Of a DNA stretch of 64,000 bases, positions 40,188 to 49,888 are shown in pieces (the first letter of the stretch is position 1; every line of letters starts with the position of its first letter). The DNA is from Planctomycetota bacterium (lineage in GTDB: Bacteria > Planctomycetota > UBA1135 > GCA-002686595): positions 43,536 to 107,535 of the forward strand of contig DUCM01000015.1 in NCBI GenBank assembly GCA_012959785.1. The letters are read 5' to 3'. Below the pieces are notes generated by a model that ran no database searches, had not been told where the DNA came from, and saw only the letters and a program-made list of their open reading frames with translations. Both the position numbers and the translations under genes were made by a program.

Positions 40188-43100
40188 ATGCTGCTACTCA
40201 CCTCCGCTTTGGCCTGTTCTGTTGCGGCCATCCCTCAAACAGACGCGGCCGCTTCACAGGAAACCGAAGCGACCTATCAGCCTCAAGTCGTGGAAGCCTC
40301 CGAAGAGGGTCGCGAAGCCATGGCGCGCTTCTCGGTGCCTGAGGGCTTCGTCGTGGAATTGTTTGCCGCCGAACCCCTGCTCGCCAACCCGGTGGCCTTC
40401 CATGCTGCGAACAATGGCGACTTTTATGTGGCCGAGACCTTTCGCCTGCACAAGGGCGTGACCGACATCCGCGAGCACCTCGACTGGCTCGAAGATGACA
40501 TGGCCTGCCAAACGGTGGCCGATCGTGTGGCCATGTTCGCCAAATGGGATGGCGACCAGCTCGACGAGTTGTACGGCGTCGAACACGATCGCATCAAACT
40601 TCTGCGCGACACCGATGGCGACGGCCTGGCCGACTGGTCTGCCGTCTATGCCGATGGCTTTAGCAATTACGCCACGGGCATCGGCTCGGGAGTGCTCGAG
40701 TTCGGGGGGGATGTTTATTTTGCGTGCGTCCCCGACCTCTGGAAACTACGCGATACCGATGGTGATGGCCGGGCCGATCAACGCGAAGCTCTTTCGAGCG
40801 GATATGGAGTGCGCGTCACGCTCCTGGGCCACGATCTCCATGGTTTGCAGGTGGGCTCGGATGGCAAGCTCTACTTTTCCTGCGGTGACCGCGGATTCAC
40901 GGTGGAGACGCCCGATGGAACGATTCTGCACCCCGACACCGGCGCGGTACTGCGTTGCAATCTCGACGGTAGTGACCTCGAAGTTTTCCACACGGGCCTG
41001 CGCAACCCACAAGAGTTGGCCTTCGACAAGTACGGCAACCTGTTCAGCGGCGACAACAATTCGGACGGCGGGGACCAGGCGCGCTGGGTGCAGATCGTCG
41101 AAGGTGCAGACAGCGGTTGGCGATCGAGCTATCAGTGGATTGAGGAACCCGTGCTGCGCGGCCCTTGGAATGACGAACTTCTGTGGAAACCGCACTTCGA
41201 AGGCCAGGCGGCCTACATTTTGCCGCCCATCGCAAACCTGGGGAACGGCCCATCGGGACTTTGCTACAACCCCGGTAGCGGTCTTCCACCGGGCTACGAC
41301 GATTACTTCTTTCTCGCTGACTTCCGCGGCGACGCGAACTACAGCGGCATCCACGCCTTCGCCCTCGCAAGCCGAGGCGCGTCTTTTGACCTCCTGACCC
41401 CAGGCCGACTTATCTGGAGCACGCTGGTCACCGATGTCGACTTTGGGCCGGACGGTGCGATCTACTTTAGCGACTGGGTTTTCGGCTGGAACATGACCGG
41501 TAAGGGACGCATCTACCGCGCCTCGCACCCCGAGTTCACGGGCAAGGGCGTCTCCAGGGGTGTGGCGCAGATGTTGAAAACGGGGCTGGAAGAAACCACT
41601 ACTGTGGGGCTCTTGCAGCTACTCGCGCATGTCGACATGCGCATCCGGCAGATGGCGCAATTCGCCCTGGTGGCTCGCGGTGAGGACGGCCAGCAGGCCT
41701 TGTTGACTGGACTTGAGCAGGGCGGCTCTGAGATGTCACGGCTGCATTGCATCTGGGGAGTAGGCATGGCAGCGCGCGAAGAACCCGCTCTGCTCGAGAA
41801 GCTGCATCCCTACCTCAAGGACCCAGCCGCTGAAGTTCGCGCGCAAGTGGCCCGGGTCCTGGGCGATGCGCGCTACCGAGCCGCCTCCGGCAACCTGACT
41901 CGCGCCCTCGCTGACCCGTCGGCCCGGGTTCGCATGTACGCAGCCATCGCCTGTGCCCGCATCGCAGATGAGCGCGCCACCGAAGCGCTCTTCGCGTTGG
42001 CCCGCGGAGCCGCCGATGACGACACGGTGCTGCGCTCGGTAGCCATCTACGGTCTCGAACGCTGCGCCAGCGCCGAGGTCCTGGGAGCGGCCACGCGTTC
42101 GTCCAACATCTACGCGCGCCTGGCGGCCACGGTGGCCCTACGCCGACAAGGCTCGCCGGAAGCGGCGCGTTTCTTGTTTGACCCTGATCCCTTGGTGGTG
42201 GTCGAAGCCGCCAGGGCGATTCACGATGTCCCAATCGAAGCGGCTTTTCCCGCCCTGGCCGATGCCCTCGAGCGGGTCACCAAGGACGACAGCGCCGCTC
42301 TCGTGCGGCGCGTGCTCAATGCCAACCTGCGCCTGGGCGGCGCCCAGCGCAGCGCGGCCCTGGCGGCATTCGCAGCCGACGGGGAACAACAAACCGTGTT
42401 TCGGGCTGACGCTCTGAGGCTCTTGGGGCAGTGGGCCGCGCCGAAGCAGCGCGATGATGTAGTCAGCAATTGGAGACCCATCGCGGCACGCTCCGACGAA
42501 GGTTTGGCGGCCATCACCACGGGCCTCTTGGGCTATGGAGTGCTAGACGCGCCCGCCAGCGTGCTTGAGCGCTGGATCGACTTGACCGTGATCTACAGCG
42601 TGATGGACACCGGCGGTGCCCTGATCCAGATTGCCCAGGATCGCACTCGTAGAGGCCAAACGCGCCGCAAGGCCCTCGAAGCTCTCGAGCAGCTCTCCAG
42701 TCCCGGCCACGAAGCCGTTCTGCGGGCCTCGCTTTTCGATCCCGATGCAAAAGTGCGCGCCGCTGCCCTGGAAGCCCTGCCGCGCATCGACCCGGAAGAA
42801 GCTCTGCCACTCTTCAAGGCCGTGTTGGAGAGCGGTCAACTCGCCGAGCGCCGTGCGGTCTACGCCGCCTTGGCGAGAATCGATGGCTTCGAGGCCGATG
42901 CGCTCTTCCGGGCGGAGTTCGGCAAGATCAGGATGCGGGTCCTGCCAGCGGAGCTGCAACTCGACATGCTCGAAGCTATGTATTCGCGGCCTTCGCAGAA
43001 CCTGAAACTCCTGGTGGAGAAGCTGCGTCAAGAACGGCTCGACTTCGATCCACAGTTGGGTGCCTGGCAGGATTGCTTCTTCGGTGGCGACGCCGAAGAG

Positions 43101-43502
43101 GGCGAACGCATCTTTCGCGCCAAGGCCGAGACCACCTGCTTGCGCTGCCACGCTCTCGACGAAACCCAGGGCACGGCTGTGGGGCCTGCCTTGCAGGGTG
43201 TTGGTGCACGACTCACCCGCCGACAACTGTGTCAATCCATCGTCGCCCCCAACGCGCGCATCTCGCCTGGCTATGAAACTGTGCTGCTGGTGCTCGACGA
43301 CGAAAGCGTGCTGGTTGGCCGCGTGACGGATGAGGGCAGCGAATTCATAACCCTCTTGATGTCCGACGGAGCGACGGAAGAAATCGCCGTGGCCACCATC
43401 ATCGAACGCCGCCCCGACCTGTCGGCCATGCCCGACGGCCTGGGACAGTTTCTGAACCACCGCGAAATGCGCGATGTGATCGCCTTCCTGGCTCAGCTTT
43501 GA
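40188..43502 (+). CDS. PVC-type haem-binding protein: propeller, HEAT-like repeats and cytochrome c domain
   Basis: A 1104-residue exported protein. After the leader (MLLLTSALACSVAAI) comes the planctomycete membrane-bound dehydrogenase-type propeller (FSVPEGFVVELFAAEP, DTDGDGLADW, LHGLQVGSDGKLYFSCGDRG, HTGLRNPQELAFDKYGNLF, GPDGAIYFSDW). Residues about 480-930 are HEAT-like alpha repeats (AEVRAQVARVLGDAR, ALADPSARVRMYAAIACARI). The C-terminal cytochrome c domain has CLRCH followed by GPALQGVGARLTRRQL, a PVC haem-binding signature. The two DTDGDG motifs could bind calcium. It is presumed to oxidise sugars or alcohols in the periplasm; context with isomerase-like barrels supports sugar catabolism. 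Confidence 0.92.
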   Translation: MLLLTSALACSVAAIPQTDAAASQETEATYQPQVVEASEEGREAMARFSVPEGFVVELFAAEPLLANPVAFHAANNGDFYVAETFRLHKGVTDIREHLDWLEDDMACQTVADRVAMFAKWDGDQLDELYGVEHDRIKLLRDTDGDGLADWSAVYADGFSNYATGIGSGVLEFGGDVYFACVPDLWKLRDTDGDGRADQREALSSGYGVRVTLLGHDLHGLQVGSDGKLYFSCGDRGFTVETPDGTILHPDTGAVLRCNLDGSDLEVFHTGLRNPQELAFDKYGNLFSGDNNSDGGDQARWVQIVEGADSGWRSSYQWIEEPVLRGPWNDELLWKPHFEGQAAYILPPIANLGNGPSGLCYNPGSGLPPGYDDYFFLADFRGDANYSGIHAFALASRGASFDLLTPGRLIWSTLVTDVDFGPDGAIYFSDWVFGWNMTGKGRIYRASHPEFTGKGVSRGVAQMLKTGLEETTTVGLLQLLAHVDMRIRQMAQFALVARGEDGQQALLTGLEQGGSEMSRLHCIWGVGMAAREEPALLEKLHPYLKDPAAEVRAQVARVLGDARYRAASGNLTRALADPSARVRMYAAIACARIADERATEALFALARGAADDDTVLRSVAIYGLERCASAEVLGAATRSSNIYARLAATVALRRQGSPEAARFLFDPDPLVVVEAARAIHDVPIEAAFPALADALERVTKDDSAALVRRVLNANLRLGGAQRSAALAAFAADGEQQTVFRADALRLLGQWAAPKQRDDVVSNWRPIAARSDEGLAAITTGLLGYGVLDAPASVLERWIDLTVIYSVMDTGGALIQIAQDRTRRGQTRRKALEALEQLSSPGHEAVLRASLFDPDAKVRAAALEALPRIDPEEALPLFKAVLESGQLAERRAVYAALARIDGFEADALFRAEFGKIRMRVLPAELQLDMLEAMYSRPSQNLKLLVEKLRQERLDFDPQLGAWQDCFFGGDAEEGERIFRAKAETTCLRCHALDETQGTAVGPALQGVGARLTRRQLCQSIVAPNARISPGYETVLLVLDDESVLVGRVTDEGSEFITLLMSDGATEEIAVATIIERRPDLSAMPDGLGQFLNHREMRDVIAFLAQL

Positions 43503-43531
43503 GCCGGACTCCCGACCCGCTCCAGACAACC

Positions 43532-44446
43532 ATGCACCACCTAAACCGACGCACATTCCTCGCCGGAGCTGTCGCCGCCGCCACCAGCGCCCATACCTCC
43601 GGCCAGGAGGAGCAGGAACAAGAAACGCCCACGACACCCGCAACCGAGGCAGAGCCCGAGCCGCCGGGCCAGACAAAGAACTCGAAGTTCGCCGTCAACA
43701 TCGAGATGTGGTTCCGGCGCCTGCCCTTCCCCGACCGCATCCGCGCCGCAGCGGACCTGGGTTTTCCGGCGGTGGAGTTTTGGGGCCTGGGTGGCAAGGA
43801 CCTGGAGCAAACGGCGCAGCTTTGCCACGACCTCGAGCTTGAAGTGGCCCAGTTCACCGCCTGGGGTTTTGTACCTGGGCTCAATGACCCGGCCAACCAC
43901 ACGGCCTTCGTGGCGGCCATGCACACCGCCGTGGCGGCGGCCAAGACGCTCAAGGCCCGCAAAGCCACGGTGGTGGGCGGCAACGACCAACGGGGCATGA
44001 CCCCCGAAAGCATGCACGCGAACATAATCGCCGGCCTGAAGCTCGCGGCCCCCATCGCCGAGGCGGGCGGCTTGATGCTCATCATCGAGCCCATGAACAT
44101 TCGCGTCGACCACAAGGGGCACTGCCTCTACGGCAGCCCCGACGCCGTGCGTATTTGCCGCGAAGTCAATTCGCCGTCGGTCAAGATCAATTGGGACCTC
44201 TACCACATGCAGATATCCGAAGGCGACTTGTGCGGTCGCTTGCGCGAGGGCTTTGACCAAGTGGGTTATCTGCAACTCGCCGATCACCCCGGCCGCAACG
44301 AACCTGGCACCGGAGAAATCAACTACGCCCGCGTCCTGCGCGAGGCCAAGGAACTGGGCTACAACGACTACATTGGCCTCGAATGTTGGCCGCGCGAGGA
44401 CGAAGAACTAGCCGCCAGGCGAGTTCACGATGCCGACGACTGGTGA
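43532..44446 (+). CDS. Tat-exported hydroxypyruvate isomerase-like TIM barrel
   Basis: A 304-residue protein starting at ATG 43532, where the Tat signal LNRRTFLAGAVAAATSA begins; a frame of 11 extra codons upstream overlaps the preceding gene. A Glu/Pro-rich linker follows. The barrel closely follows hydroxypyruvate isomerase (Hyi/OtnI) order: GFPAVEFWGLGGKD, QFTAWGFVPGLNDP, LMLIIEPMNIRVD, VKINWDLYHMQISEGD, LQLADHPGRNEPGTGEINY and IGLECWPRED, including the metal-binding Glu, Asp, His and Glu. Export makes a housekeeping glyoxylate role unlikely; it probably acts on periplasmic sugars. It overlaps the convergent membrane protein gene by 22 bp. Confidence 0.87.
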   Translation: MHHLNRRTFLAGAVAAATSAHTSGQEEQEQETPTTPATEAEPEPPGQTKNSKFAVNIEMWFRRLPFPDRIRAAADLGFPAVEFWGLGGKDLEQTAQLCHDLELEVAQFTAWGFVPGLNDPANHTAFVAAMHTAVAAAKTLKARKATVVGGNDQRGMTPESMHANIIAGLKLAAPIAEAGGLMLIIEPMNIRVDHKGHCLYGSPDAVRICREVNSPSVKINWDLYHMQISEGDLCGRLREGFDQVGYLQLADHPGRNEPGTGEINYARVLREAKELGYNDYIGLECWPREDEELAARRVHDADDW

Positions 44447-45051
44447 TCCTGGGCATTGAGGCCAGCCTTGTATGCGCGCATCACGGGTTTGATCTTCCAA
44501 GTACGGTAGCCGTACTCGAAAGCGATCGAAGCCAGTATGAGGCCGTAACTGTAGAGCCCCGTGTAGAGGGTCCAGCTCTCCAGCGAACCCCAAAGGGCCA
44601 ATCCCGCAGCGATGGTGGCGTTGACCATCAGGAAGACAGCCCAATAAGTACTGACGCGGCGGCAATAGGCAGTCACCCTGGGCGGGAGCGCAGGCACGCC
44701 GTGGTGAAGGTGCGCCAAGCGCTCGACGATGCTGCCGGGACTGGACTGCAGACTGCCAAGAAAGGCCAGTCCCAAGCTCAGACTAACCACAGTAGGCAAC
44801 ATCAACAGGAGCCGCTCGTCGCCGATCATCGCGGCCAAGAGACCCAGGACCGCCAGGGGCCAAAGGGTAGAGATGAACCGCGGGGACTCTCCAGCACGCC
44901 TTCCGAAGCGACTCGCGAGGAAGCGCAACAGAGCGAGACCCAGCACCAAGAGACCGATCCTGCGCACGCCCAAGCGATCCAGTCCAAAATATACGCAGAC
45001 GGGATAAACGAGGGCCAGGCCCACGGCCAGGGCACTCAGAATCTTCAGCAT
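44425..45051 (-). CDS. COG4648-like membrane protein of the polyene-type cluster
   Basis: A 208-residue polytopic membrane protein. The N-terminus LKILSALAVGLALVYPVCVYFGLDRLGVRRI and the middle segment TAYCRRVSTYWAVFLMVNATIA resemble COG4648 membrane proteins, which I recall as occurring beside AMP ligases and ketosynthases in aryl polyene-type loci. I chose ATG 45051; the frame extends to 45105. It is divergent from the radical SAM gene at 45217 and marks the likely left boundary of the cluster. Its function is unknown. Confidence 0.65.
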   Translation of the reverse strand: MLKILSALAVGLALVYPVCVYFGLDRLGVRRIGLLVLGLALLRFLASRFGRRAGESPRFISTLWPLAVLGLLAAMIGDERLLLMLPTVVSLSLGLAFLGSLQSSPGSIVERLAHLHHGVPALPPRVTAYCRRVSTYWAVFLMVNATIAAGLALWGSLESWTLYTGLYSYGLILASIAFEYGYRTWKIKPVMRAYKAGLNAQDHQSSAS

Positions 45052-45216
45052 GAGAGGGCGGCTCTTCAAGCGCGCAAGTTGAGCCCCAGGGCAGGGCACT
45101 GTCAAGCCCCCGGATAACGCGCGGAGAACCCAAGGATCGAAGCACTTCCCGGCTCCGGAAGCTATCCTGCGCTGGTTCCCCAGGGGGAAGCCACACCGCC
45201 AACATCTTTTCCGTCC

Positions 45217-46671
45217 ATGTCAGCCAAAATTGTTCTGCTCAATCCGCCCTACGAGCGGATCGCCAAGGGCTACGAGTTTCTGCGGCACATCACCAATCGC
45301 TCGCCCTCCCTGGGCCTCCTGCACCTCGCGGCAATGGTGCGCGAGCACGGCTTTAGTCCTGAGATCATCGAGAGCGATATCGCCGGCCTCGACGAAGAGG
45401 CTGTGGTGACAAGAATCGTCGCTAGCGCTCCCAAGTACCTCGGCATCACGCTCTTCACGGTGGGAGTCTGGTCCGCCGCAAGCATCGCTCGGGCCGTCAA
45501 GAAACGACTTCCCAAGATCACCATCATCGTCGGCGGACCGCACATCTCGTCCATGGGTGCGGAGACCATCGAGCGCTTTGGCGAATTCGAAATCGCCGTA
45601 GACGGAGAAGCCGAATGGATCCTGGTCAAGCTGTTGCAGGCCCTGGAAGCAGGCCAGCCCCCAGAAACCGTCGAGGGCTTGATCCTGCGTCAGGAGCAGG
45701 AAATTGTCTCAACACCGCGAGCCGCAGAACTGAAAAGCCTCGATCCACTGCCTCTACCCGCTTGGGATCTTCTCTCTAACTTTCCTTTAGCTTTTCAACC
45801 GGCCATCTTCGATTTTCCAGGCGGCAAGGTCGCTACCATCGCCGCCTCCCGTGGCTGCCCCTTCCACTGCCGCTTCTGCGACACCTCCACCTTCGGAGCC
45901 CGCTTGCGCGCCTATTCGCCGGGCCGAGTGGTAGAGATCATGGGCCACCTCAAGGAACGTTGGGGCATTGGGCACATCATGTTCGTGGACGATCTATTCC
46001 TCGCCAGCCGCATCAGGGTGATGGAGTTTTGCGACCGGCTCGAGGAAGCTGCACTCAAGATGACTTGGTCCTGTACGGCGCGGGTCGACACGGTCAAACC
46101 CGATGTGCTGCAACGCATGCGCGCAGTGGGCTGTTGGGAGATTAGTTTTGGCCTAGAAACAGGCTCTGACGATCTACTCAAGCAGATGGACAAGGCCGCT
46201 TGTGTGAAGAGCAGTGAACAGGCAATTCAATGGGCGTCCCAGGCTGGCATTAGAACCAAAGGCCTGTTCATGCTCGGCTATCCTGGCGAGACCGAAGACA
46301 GCATCGAACTGACCCGCAAATTCGTGCGCAAGATCCCCATGGACATGATGAATCTCTCCAAGTTCACCCCCTATCCAGGATCGCCGATCTATCGCGACCT
46401 TTACGGCACCAACATCCGCGCCGATCACTGGGAAAAGATGAACGGCATGAACTTCGTCTGGTCTCCTGATGGATTCTCCGAAGAAGTGCTGGACCAGCGC
46501 TATCGCGGACTCTTGAAGAGTTTCTACAGCCAGCGTCGCGTGCTCGCGAATTTCATCAAGCTGGGTGCACAGCACCCGGGGCACCTCGTGCGTCTTGCCA
46601 GATTTGGGCTCGGAGTCTTGGGATCGCGGATGCGCGGGCACAAACTCGCCTCTGCGGCTCAGGCGCGATGA
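45217..46671 (+). CDS. B12-binding-type radical SAM protein (BchE/class B or C-like)
   Basis: A 484-residue protein. The first 190 residues form a B12-binding-like Rossmann domain (IVLLNPPYER, SLGLLHLAAMVREHG, IIVGGPHISSMG), again without a DxHxxG ligand motif. The radical SAM cluster motif CPFHCRFC is at about residue 213, followed by FVDDLFLAS and GLETGSDDLL. The pattern is that of BchE-like enzymes that act on hydrophobic or cyclic substrates. It overlaps the following flavoprotein gene by 4 bp (ATGA), so it belongs to the polyene-type cluster, where such an enzyme is not a standard part. Confidence 0.87.
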   Translation: MSAKIVLLNPPYERIAKGYEFLRHITNRSPSLGLLHLAAMVREHGFSPEIIESDIAGLDEEAVVTRIVASAPKYLGITLFTVGVWSAASIARAVKKRLPKITIIVGGPHISSMGAETIERFGEFEIAVDGEAEWILVKLLQALEAGQPPETVEGLILRQEQEIVSTPRAAELKSLDPLPLPAWDLLSNFPLAFQPAIFDFPGGKVATIAASRGCPFHCRFCDTSTFGARLRAYSPGRVVEIMGHLKERWGIGHIMFVDDLFLASRIRVMEFCDRLEEAALKMTWSCTARVDTVKPDVLQRMRAVGCWEISFGLETGSDDLLKQMDKAACVKSSEQAIQWASQAGIRTKGLFMLGYPGETEDSIELTRKFVRKIPMDMMNLSKFTPYPGSPIYRDLYGTNIRADHWEKMNGMNFVWSPDGFSEEVLDQRYRGLLKSFYSQRRVLANFIKLGAQHPGHLVRLARFGLGVLGSRMRGHKLASAAQAR

Positions 46672-48227
46672 ACGACGAGGGCACTCTCTCCCAGGGCGAC
46701 ATCTTCGATGTGGTCATCATCGGCGGTGCTCTCTCGGGCAGCACTTTGGCCCTGCTCCTGCGCCGCTGGCGGCCAAGTACGCGCATCCTCGTGGTGGAGG
46801 CAGAGGCCGAATTCGATCGCAAGGTGGGCGAAGCCACGGTGGAACTGTCGGGATTTTTCCTCAGCCATGTCTGCCGTCTGCACGATCTTCTGGCGCGCGA
46901 GCACTTGCACAAGATGGGCCTGCGTTTCTGGTTTAGCGACGGAGCCGGCTGCTCTCTGGCTGAAATGACCGAGGTCAGCTCGGAGCTAATCCCTTCCCTG
47001 CCGAGCTTTCAGCTGGACCGCGCACGGTTCGATGAGTCCTTGCTTGGTCTGTGCGGCGCCGAGGGCACCGAAGTCGAGCGGCCCGCGCGGGTGCAGAAAG
47101 TGGACCTCAACTGGCCCCGGAATCGCGTCGAGATCAAAACTGCGAAGGGCACGCGCACCGTCAGCGCGCGCTGGGTCGTGGACGCCAGCGGAAAGCGCTG
47201 CGTCCTTGGACGCCAGCTGGGGTTGATCAAGCATTTTGAAGAGCACCCAACCGCGTCGGCCTGGGGGCGCTGGAAGTCCGTGGCTGACATGGACGGTGCA
47301 GAAGTGCTAGGCGCCGATGTGCGCGCTGTTTCCGGCCTGCATTCCATCTCCGCCTCGCGACGCCTCTGCACCAACCACTTCATGGGTCATGGCTGGTGGA
47401 TCTGGCTGATCCCCCTGTCGGGAGGCGAGACGAGCATCGGCATCGTCTACGACAAGCGCCTCTTCCAGTTGCCCGAGGGCGAAGGCAAGCAGGAGCGCTA
47501 CGAGTCCTTCCTGCGCAACTGCGACGGCCTGGGAGAGCTGCTCCAAGGGGCCAGCCTGCTGGAGGATGACTTTCGTTCCTACGAGCAGCTCGCCTACTGC
47601 TCTTTGCAGTACATGGACAACGGATGGGCGCTGGTGGGCGACGCAGCCGCGTTCCTCGACCCCTACTACAGCCCCGGCCTCGATCATTGTGCGACATCGG
47701 TCTTTGCCACGGCCAGCTTGATCGACGAGGACTTGAAGGGCGGGCTCAGCGAGGATCGGCGCGATCAACTCGTCGAAGAGCACAACCAAAGTTTCGTGCG
47801 CTCGTTCACGCGCAGCTTTGAAGCGCTCTACCGCGACAAGTACGAACTCTTCGGCGATGCGGAACTGACAGCCGCCGCATTTTATCTCGACACGGCCATG
47901 TACTACCTGGGAGTCCTCGCCGGCCCCCTGCGCGATGTGCGCAAAATGGCCATTCCGCCCTTTGGACGCCAAGTTCTCGGAGCCCGCATGGCTGCGAGTC
48001 TGATGGCCTGCTGTAATCGGCGGCTGGTGAAGATCGCGCGCCGGCGCCAAAAACGCGGCAGCTACGGCCGACGCAACCGGGGTTGGCGCGCCATGACCGA
48101 GAACTTTGGCAGCGCCAAGAAAACCCTGACAAGAGCGCACAGGAAAGGGCTCTGGCTCTGGCTCTGCATCGAGCTGCGCGAGTTACGGGAGAGCCTTCTG
48201 GGCGCGGATAACCGGAGGCCAGAATGA
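46668..48227 (+). CDS. FAD-dependent halogenase-like oxidoreductase (first copy)
   Basis: A 519-residue flavoprotein. The dinucleotide motif is VVIIGGALSGSTLALL (residues 15-30), followed by KVGEATVEL resembling the GEAT block of flavin-dependent halogenases. The segment WWIWLIPLSGG at about residue 243 contains the WxWxIP halogenase motif that blocks monooxygenation. The FAD-contact segment GWALVGDAAAFLDPYYSPGLD is also typical. The C-terminal 90 residues are very basic. It may halogenate or oxidise the polyene head group; true halogenase activity is unproven, since related reductases share the fold. It overlaps the next dehydratase gene by 4 bp. Confidence 0.8.
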   Translation: MNDEGTLSQGDIFDVVIIGGALSGSTLALLLRRWRPSTRILVVEAEAEFDRKVGEATVELSGFFLSHVCRLHDLLAREHLHKMGLRFWFSDGAGCSLAEMTEVSSELIPSLPSFQLDRARFDESLLGLCGAEGTEVERPARVQKVDLNWPRNRVEIKTAKGTRTVSARWVVDASGKRCVLGRQLGLIKHFEEHPTASAWGRWKSVADMDGAEVLGADVRAVSGLHSISASRRLCTNHFMGHGWWIWLIPLSGGETSIGIVYDKRLFQLPEGEGKQERYESFLRNCDGLGELLQGASLLEDDFRSYEQLAYCSLQYMDNGWALVGDAAAFLDPYYSPGLDHCATSVFATASLIDEDLKGGLSEDRRDQLVEEHNQSFVRSFTRSFEALYRDKYELFGDAELTAAAFYLDTAMYYLGVLAGPLRDVRKMAIPPFGRQVLGARMAASLMACCNRRLVKIARRRQKRGSYGRRNRGWRAMTENFGSAKKTLTRAHRKGLWLWLCIELRELRESLLGADNRRPE

Positions 48228-48517
48228 TGCAGCGCGAACTCTGCGTTCCCGAGTGGAGCGCGCTGTTCACCGGCCACTTTGCCGGCGATCCAGTCTTGTC
48301 GGGCGTCTCCCAGCTTTTCTTGCTGGAGAAGATCATGGCCAGTTGTTCGCCGCCCGGTGCACCACGCCGGATCGATCGTCTGCGCTTCAAAACCACCACA
48401 GGCCCCCGCGATGTGCTGCGCTTTGAGGTCGGCGCTCGCGATGCACAGGGTCGCCTGCGGATCAAGATCAGCCGCGACGATGATGTCGTAGCGGAGGGGG
48501 TTCTCGTTGTCGAATGA
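48224..48517 (+). CDS. FabZ-like hotdog dehydratase (ApeI-like)
   Basis: A 97-residue single-hotdog protein. FTGHFAGDPVLSGVSQLFLLE corresponds to the FabA/FabZ active-site helix with the catalytic His in GHF, normal for 3-hydroxyacyl-ACP dehydratases. The length is short but typical for the ApeI-like dehydratase of aryl polyene clusters. It probably creates each trans double bond of the growing polyene. It overlaps both neighbours, indicating one transcript. Confidence 0.78.
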   Translation: MMQRELCVPEWSALFTGHFAGDPVLSGVSQLFLLEKIMASCSPPGAPRRIDRLRFKTTTGPRDVLRFEVGARDAQGRLRIKISRDDDVVAEGVLVVE

Positions 48518-48950
48518 AGGCTCGCCCAAGGGCCAGATTCTGGATCTGCCGCAAAGTGGTCCGGCGCGCCTGGTGACGCGTGTTCTGGAAGGCCCGCAAG
48601 GTGCCGTAATGGCCCGGGTGCCCACCAATTCGCCCTTTCGCTCGGGACCAGATGAGTCCGCCAGCGTGCCTGCCATCTTGGCCATCGAGATGGCTGCCCA
48701 GGCGGCCAGTGCCTGGGAGTCTTCCCCCGAGGACGCCGCGCCCGAGGCCGGGGAGCGCCGTTATCTGGTTGGCCTGCGCTCGATCCAGTTGCACACCACG
48801 CAGCTAAACGCCAACGACGAGTTCTTGTGCCGTATCAAGCTCCTGACCCTTGCGCTCCCCCTGCGAATCTACAGTTTCGAGGTCGCTGACTCAGCGGGTG
48901 TTTGCGTTGCTTCAGGAGAGTTGAGCACCTTCTTCGATCCCGGTTCGTGA
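48507..48950 (+). CDS. Second hotdog dehydratase (ApeP/COG4706-like)
   Basis: A 147-residue hotdog-fold protein. SVPAILAIEMAAQAASAW matches the central helix of COG4706-type 3-hydroxyacyl-ACP dehydratases, which pair with a FabZ-like subunit in aryl polyene synthesis. The usual N-terminal PH-R-x-PM motif is not evident, so it may be a structural subunit of a heterodimer with the preceding product. Its last 82 bp overlap the convergent acyltransferase gene, an unusually long antisense overlap. Confidence 0.7.
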   Translation: MSNEGSPKGQILDLPQSGPARLVTRVLEGPQGAVMARVPTNSPFRSGPDESASVPAILAIEMAAQAASAWESSPEDAAPEAGERRYLVGLRSIQLHTTQLNANDEFLCRIKLLTLALPLRIYSFEVADSAGVCVASGELSTFFDPGS

Positions 48951-49888
48951 CCGATGCGGTTGAAACAAAACCACTGCTCGGGGTGTGAACGGATGGCTTC
49001 CTCGATAACCCGCGCCAAAGCCTGAACGGCTCCGCGGACGTCGCTGCGGCGGTCGCTGGTGCGAGCCACCTCGATAGGATCTCGAATCACAATCCTGTAA
49101 CGCTTCAGGCCTTCGCGAAAAGTGAATACGGGCAAGAGCGAAACCTCAGCCAGACGAGCGAGTTGCGCCGGGCCCGGCGGCAGGGCGACCTCTTGACCGA
49201 AAAAATCCACCCACTCGAAGGGGCCTGACTGGCGGGGACGATCCCCTTGCAAGGCGACAATTTCGCCGCGGCGCAAGGCCGCGCAGAGTTCCATACCCAA
49301 ACTCGGGTCATCGCTGGCGAAGTGGGTTTGGAAGGTCTTGAGTCCCTGGCCGCGCAAGAGCTCTTCCATGAACTCCTGGGCCAAGGGGTCGGCCTCGCGT
49401 TCCCGCACCACATGAATCGGGATTTTATCCTTGTTGGCTGCGGCCACGGCCGAGGCAATCTCCCAGCCACCGATGTGCGAGGTAACCACGATCACCCCCC
49501 GCCCAGCGCGACTGGCCTGTTCCCAGGCCTCGCGCCCCTCGATGGCTACCTCGAGTTGAGCGTTCTTCGAGAACTGCTGGTTGCGCTCGGAGACGCACCA
49601 CGAAAAGGTGTGCACCGTCTTGTAGGCCCGCCAGGAGGCCGCCCACCACCTGAGTTTTGGATCGACCAAGCGCAGGTTGGCGCGCAGGGAGCGCCGCACA
49701 TCGGTGAGGGCCAGGAAGAAACCACCGCCCCAGACCCTGATCATGGCCGCCAGAAACCAAGTCGGCAGGCTGTTCGAGGCCCAAAAGTGAAAGCGATACC
49801 AAAAAGCGCCGTTGAAGTAGAGCGGGCCCAGCAAGCGCTGCAAGCGGCCGGTAGACGGTGCCTGGGTGACGCTCCCGGAAGGTGTCAA
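48869..49888 (-). CDS. LpxL/HtrB-like lysophospholipid acyltransferase
   Basis: A 339-residue acyltransferase. VVTSHIGGWEIASA provides the HX4E catalytic motif of LpxL-like enzymes; EIVALQGDRPRQSGPFEWVDFFGQEVALPPG and EQWFCFNRIG match the family's later motifs. In aryl polyene clusters a comparable acyltransferase, often fused to a glycosyltransferase, attaches the polyene to its lipid anchor; here the two are separate genes overlapping by 4 bp. Membrane-associated, cytoplasmic face. Confidence 0.86.
   Translation of the reverse strand: MTPSGSVTQAPSTGRLQRLLGPLYFNGAFWYRFHFWASNSLPTWFLAAMIRVWGGGFFLALTDVRRSLRANLRLVDPKLRWWAASWRAYKTVHTFSWCVSERNQQFSKNAQLEVAIEGREAWEQASRAGRGVIVVTSHIGGWEIASAVAAANKDKIPIHVVREREADPLAQEFMEELLRGQGLKTFQTHFASDDPSLGMELCAALRRGEIVALQGDRPRQSGPFEWVDFFGQEVALPPGPAQLARLAEVSLLPVFTFREGLKRYRIVIRDPIEVARTSDRRSDVRGAVQALARVIEEAIRSHPEQWFCFNRIGHEPGSKKVLNSPEATQTPAESATSKL

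Noticed and set aside
26804..44446. A single polysaccharide utilisation locus
   Set aside because: Genes lie on both strands with unrelated breaks (sulfatase remnant, Mpo1, GMC unit); there is no SusC/D pair and sulfatases are absent except for the remnant.
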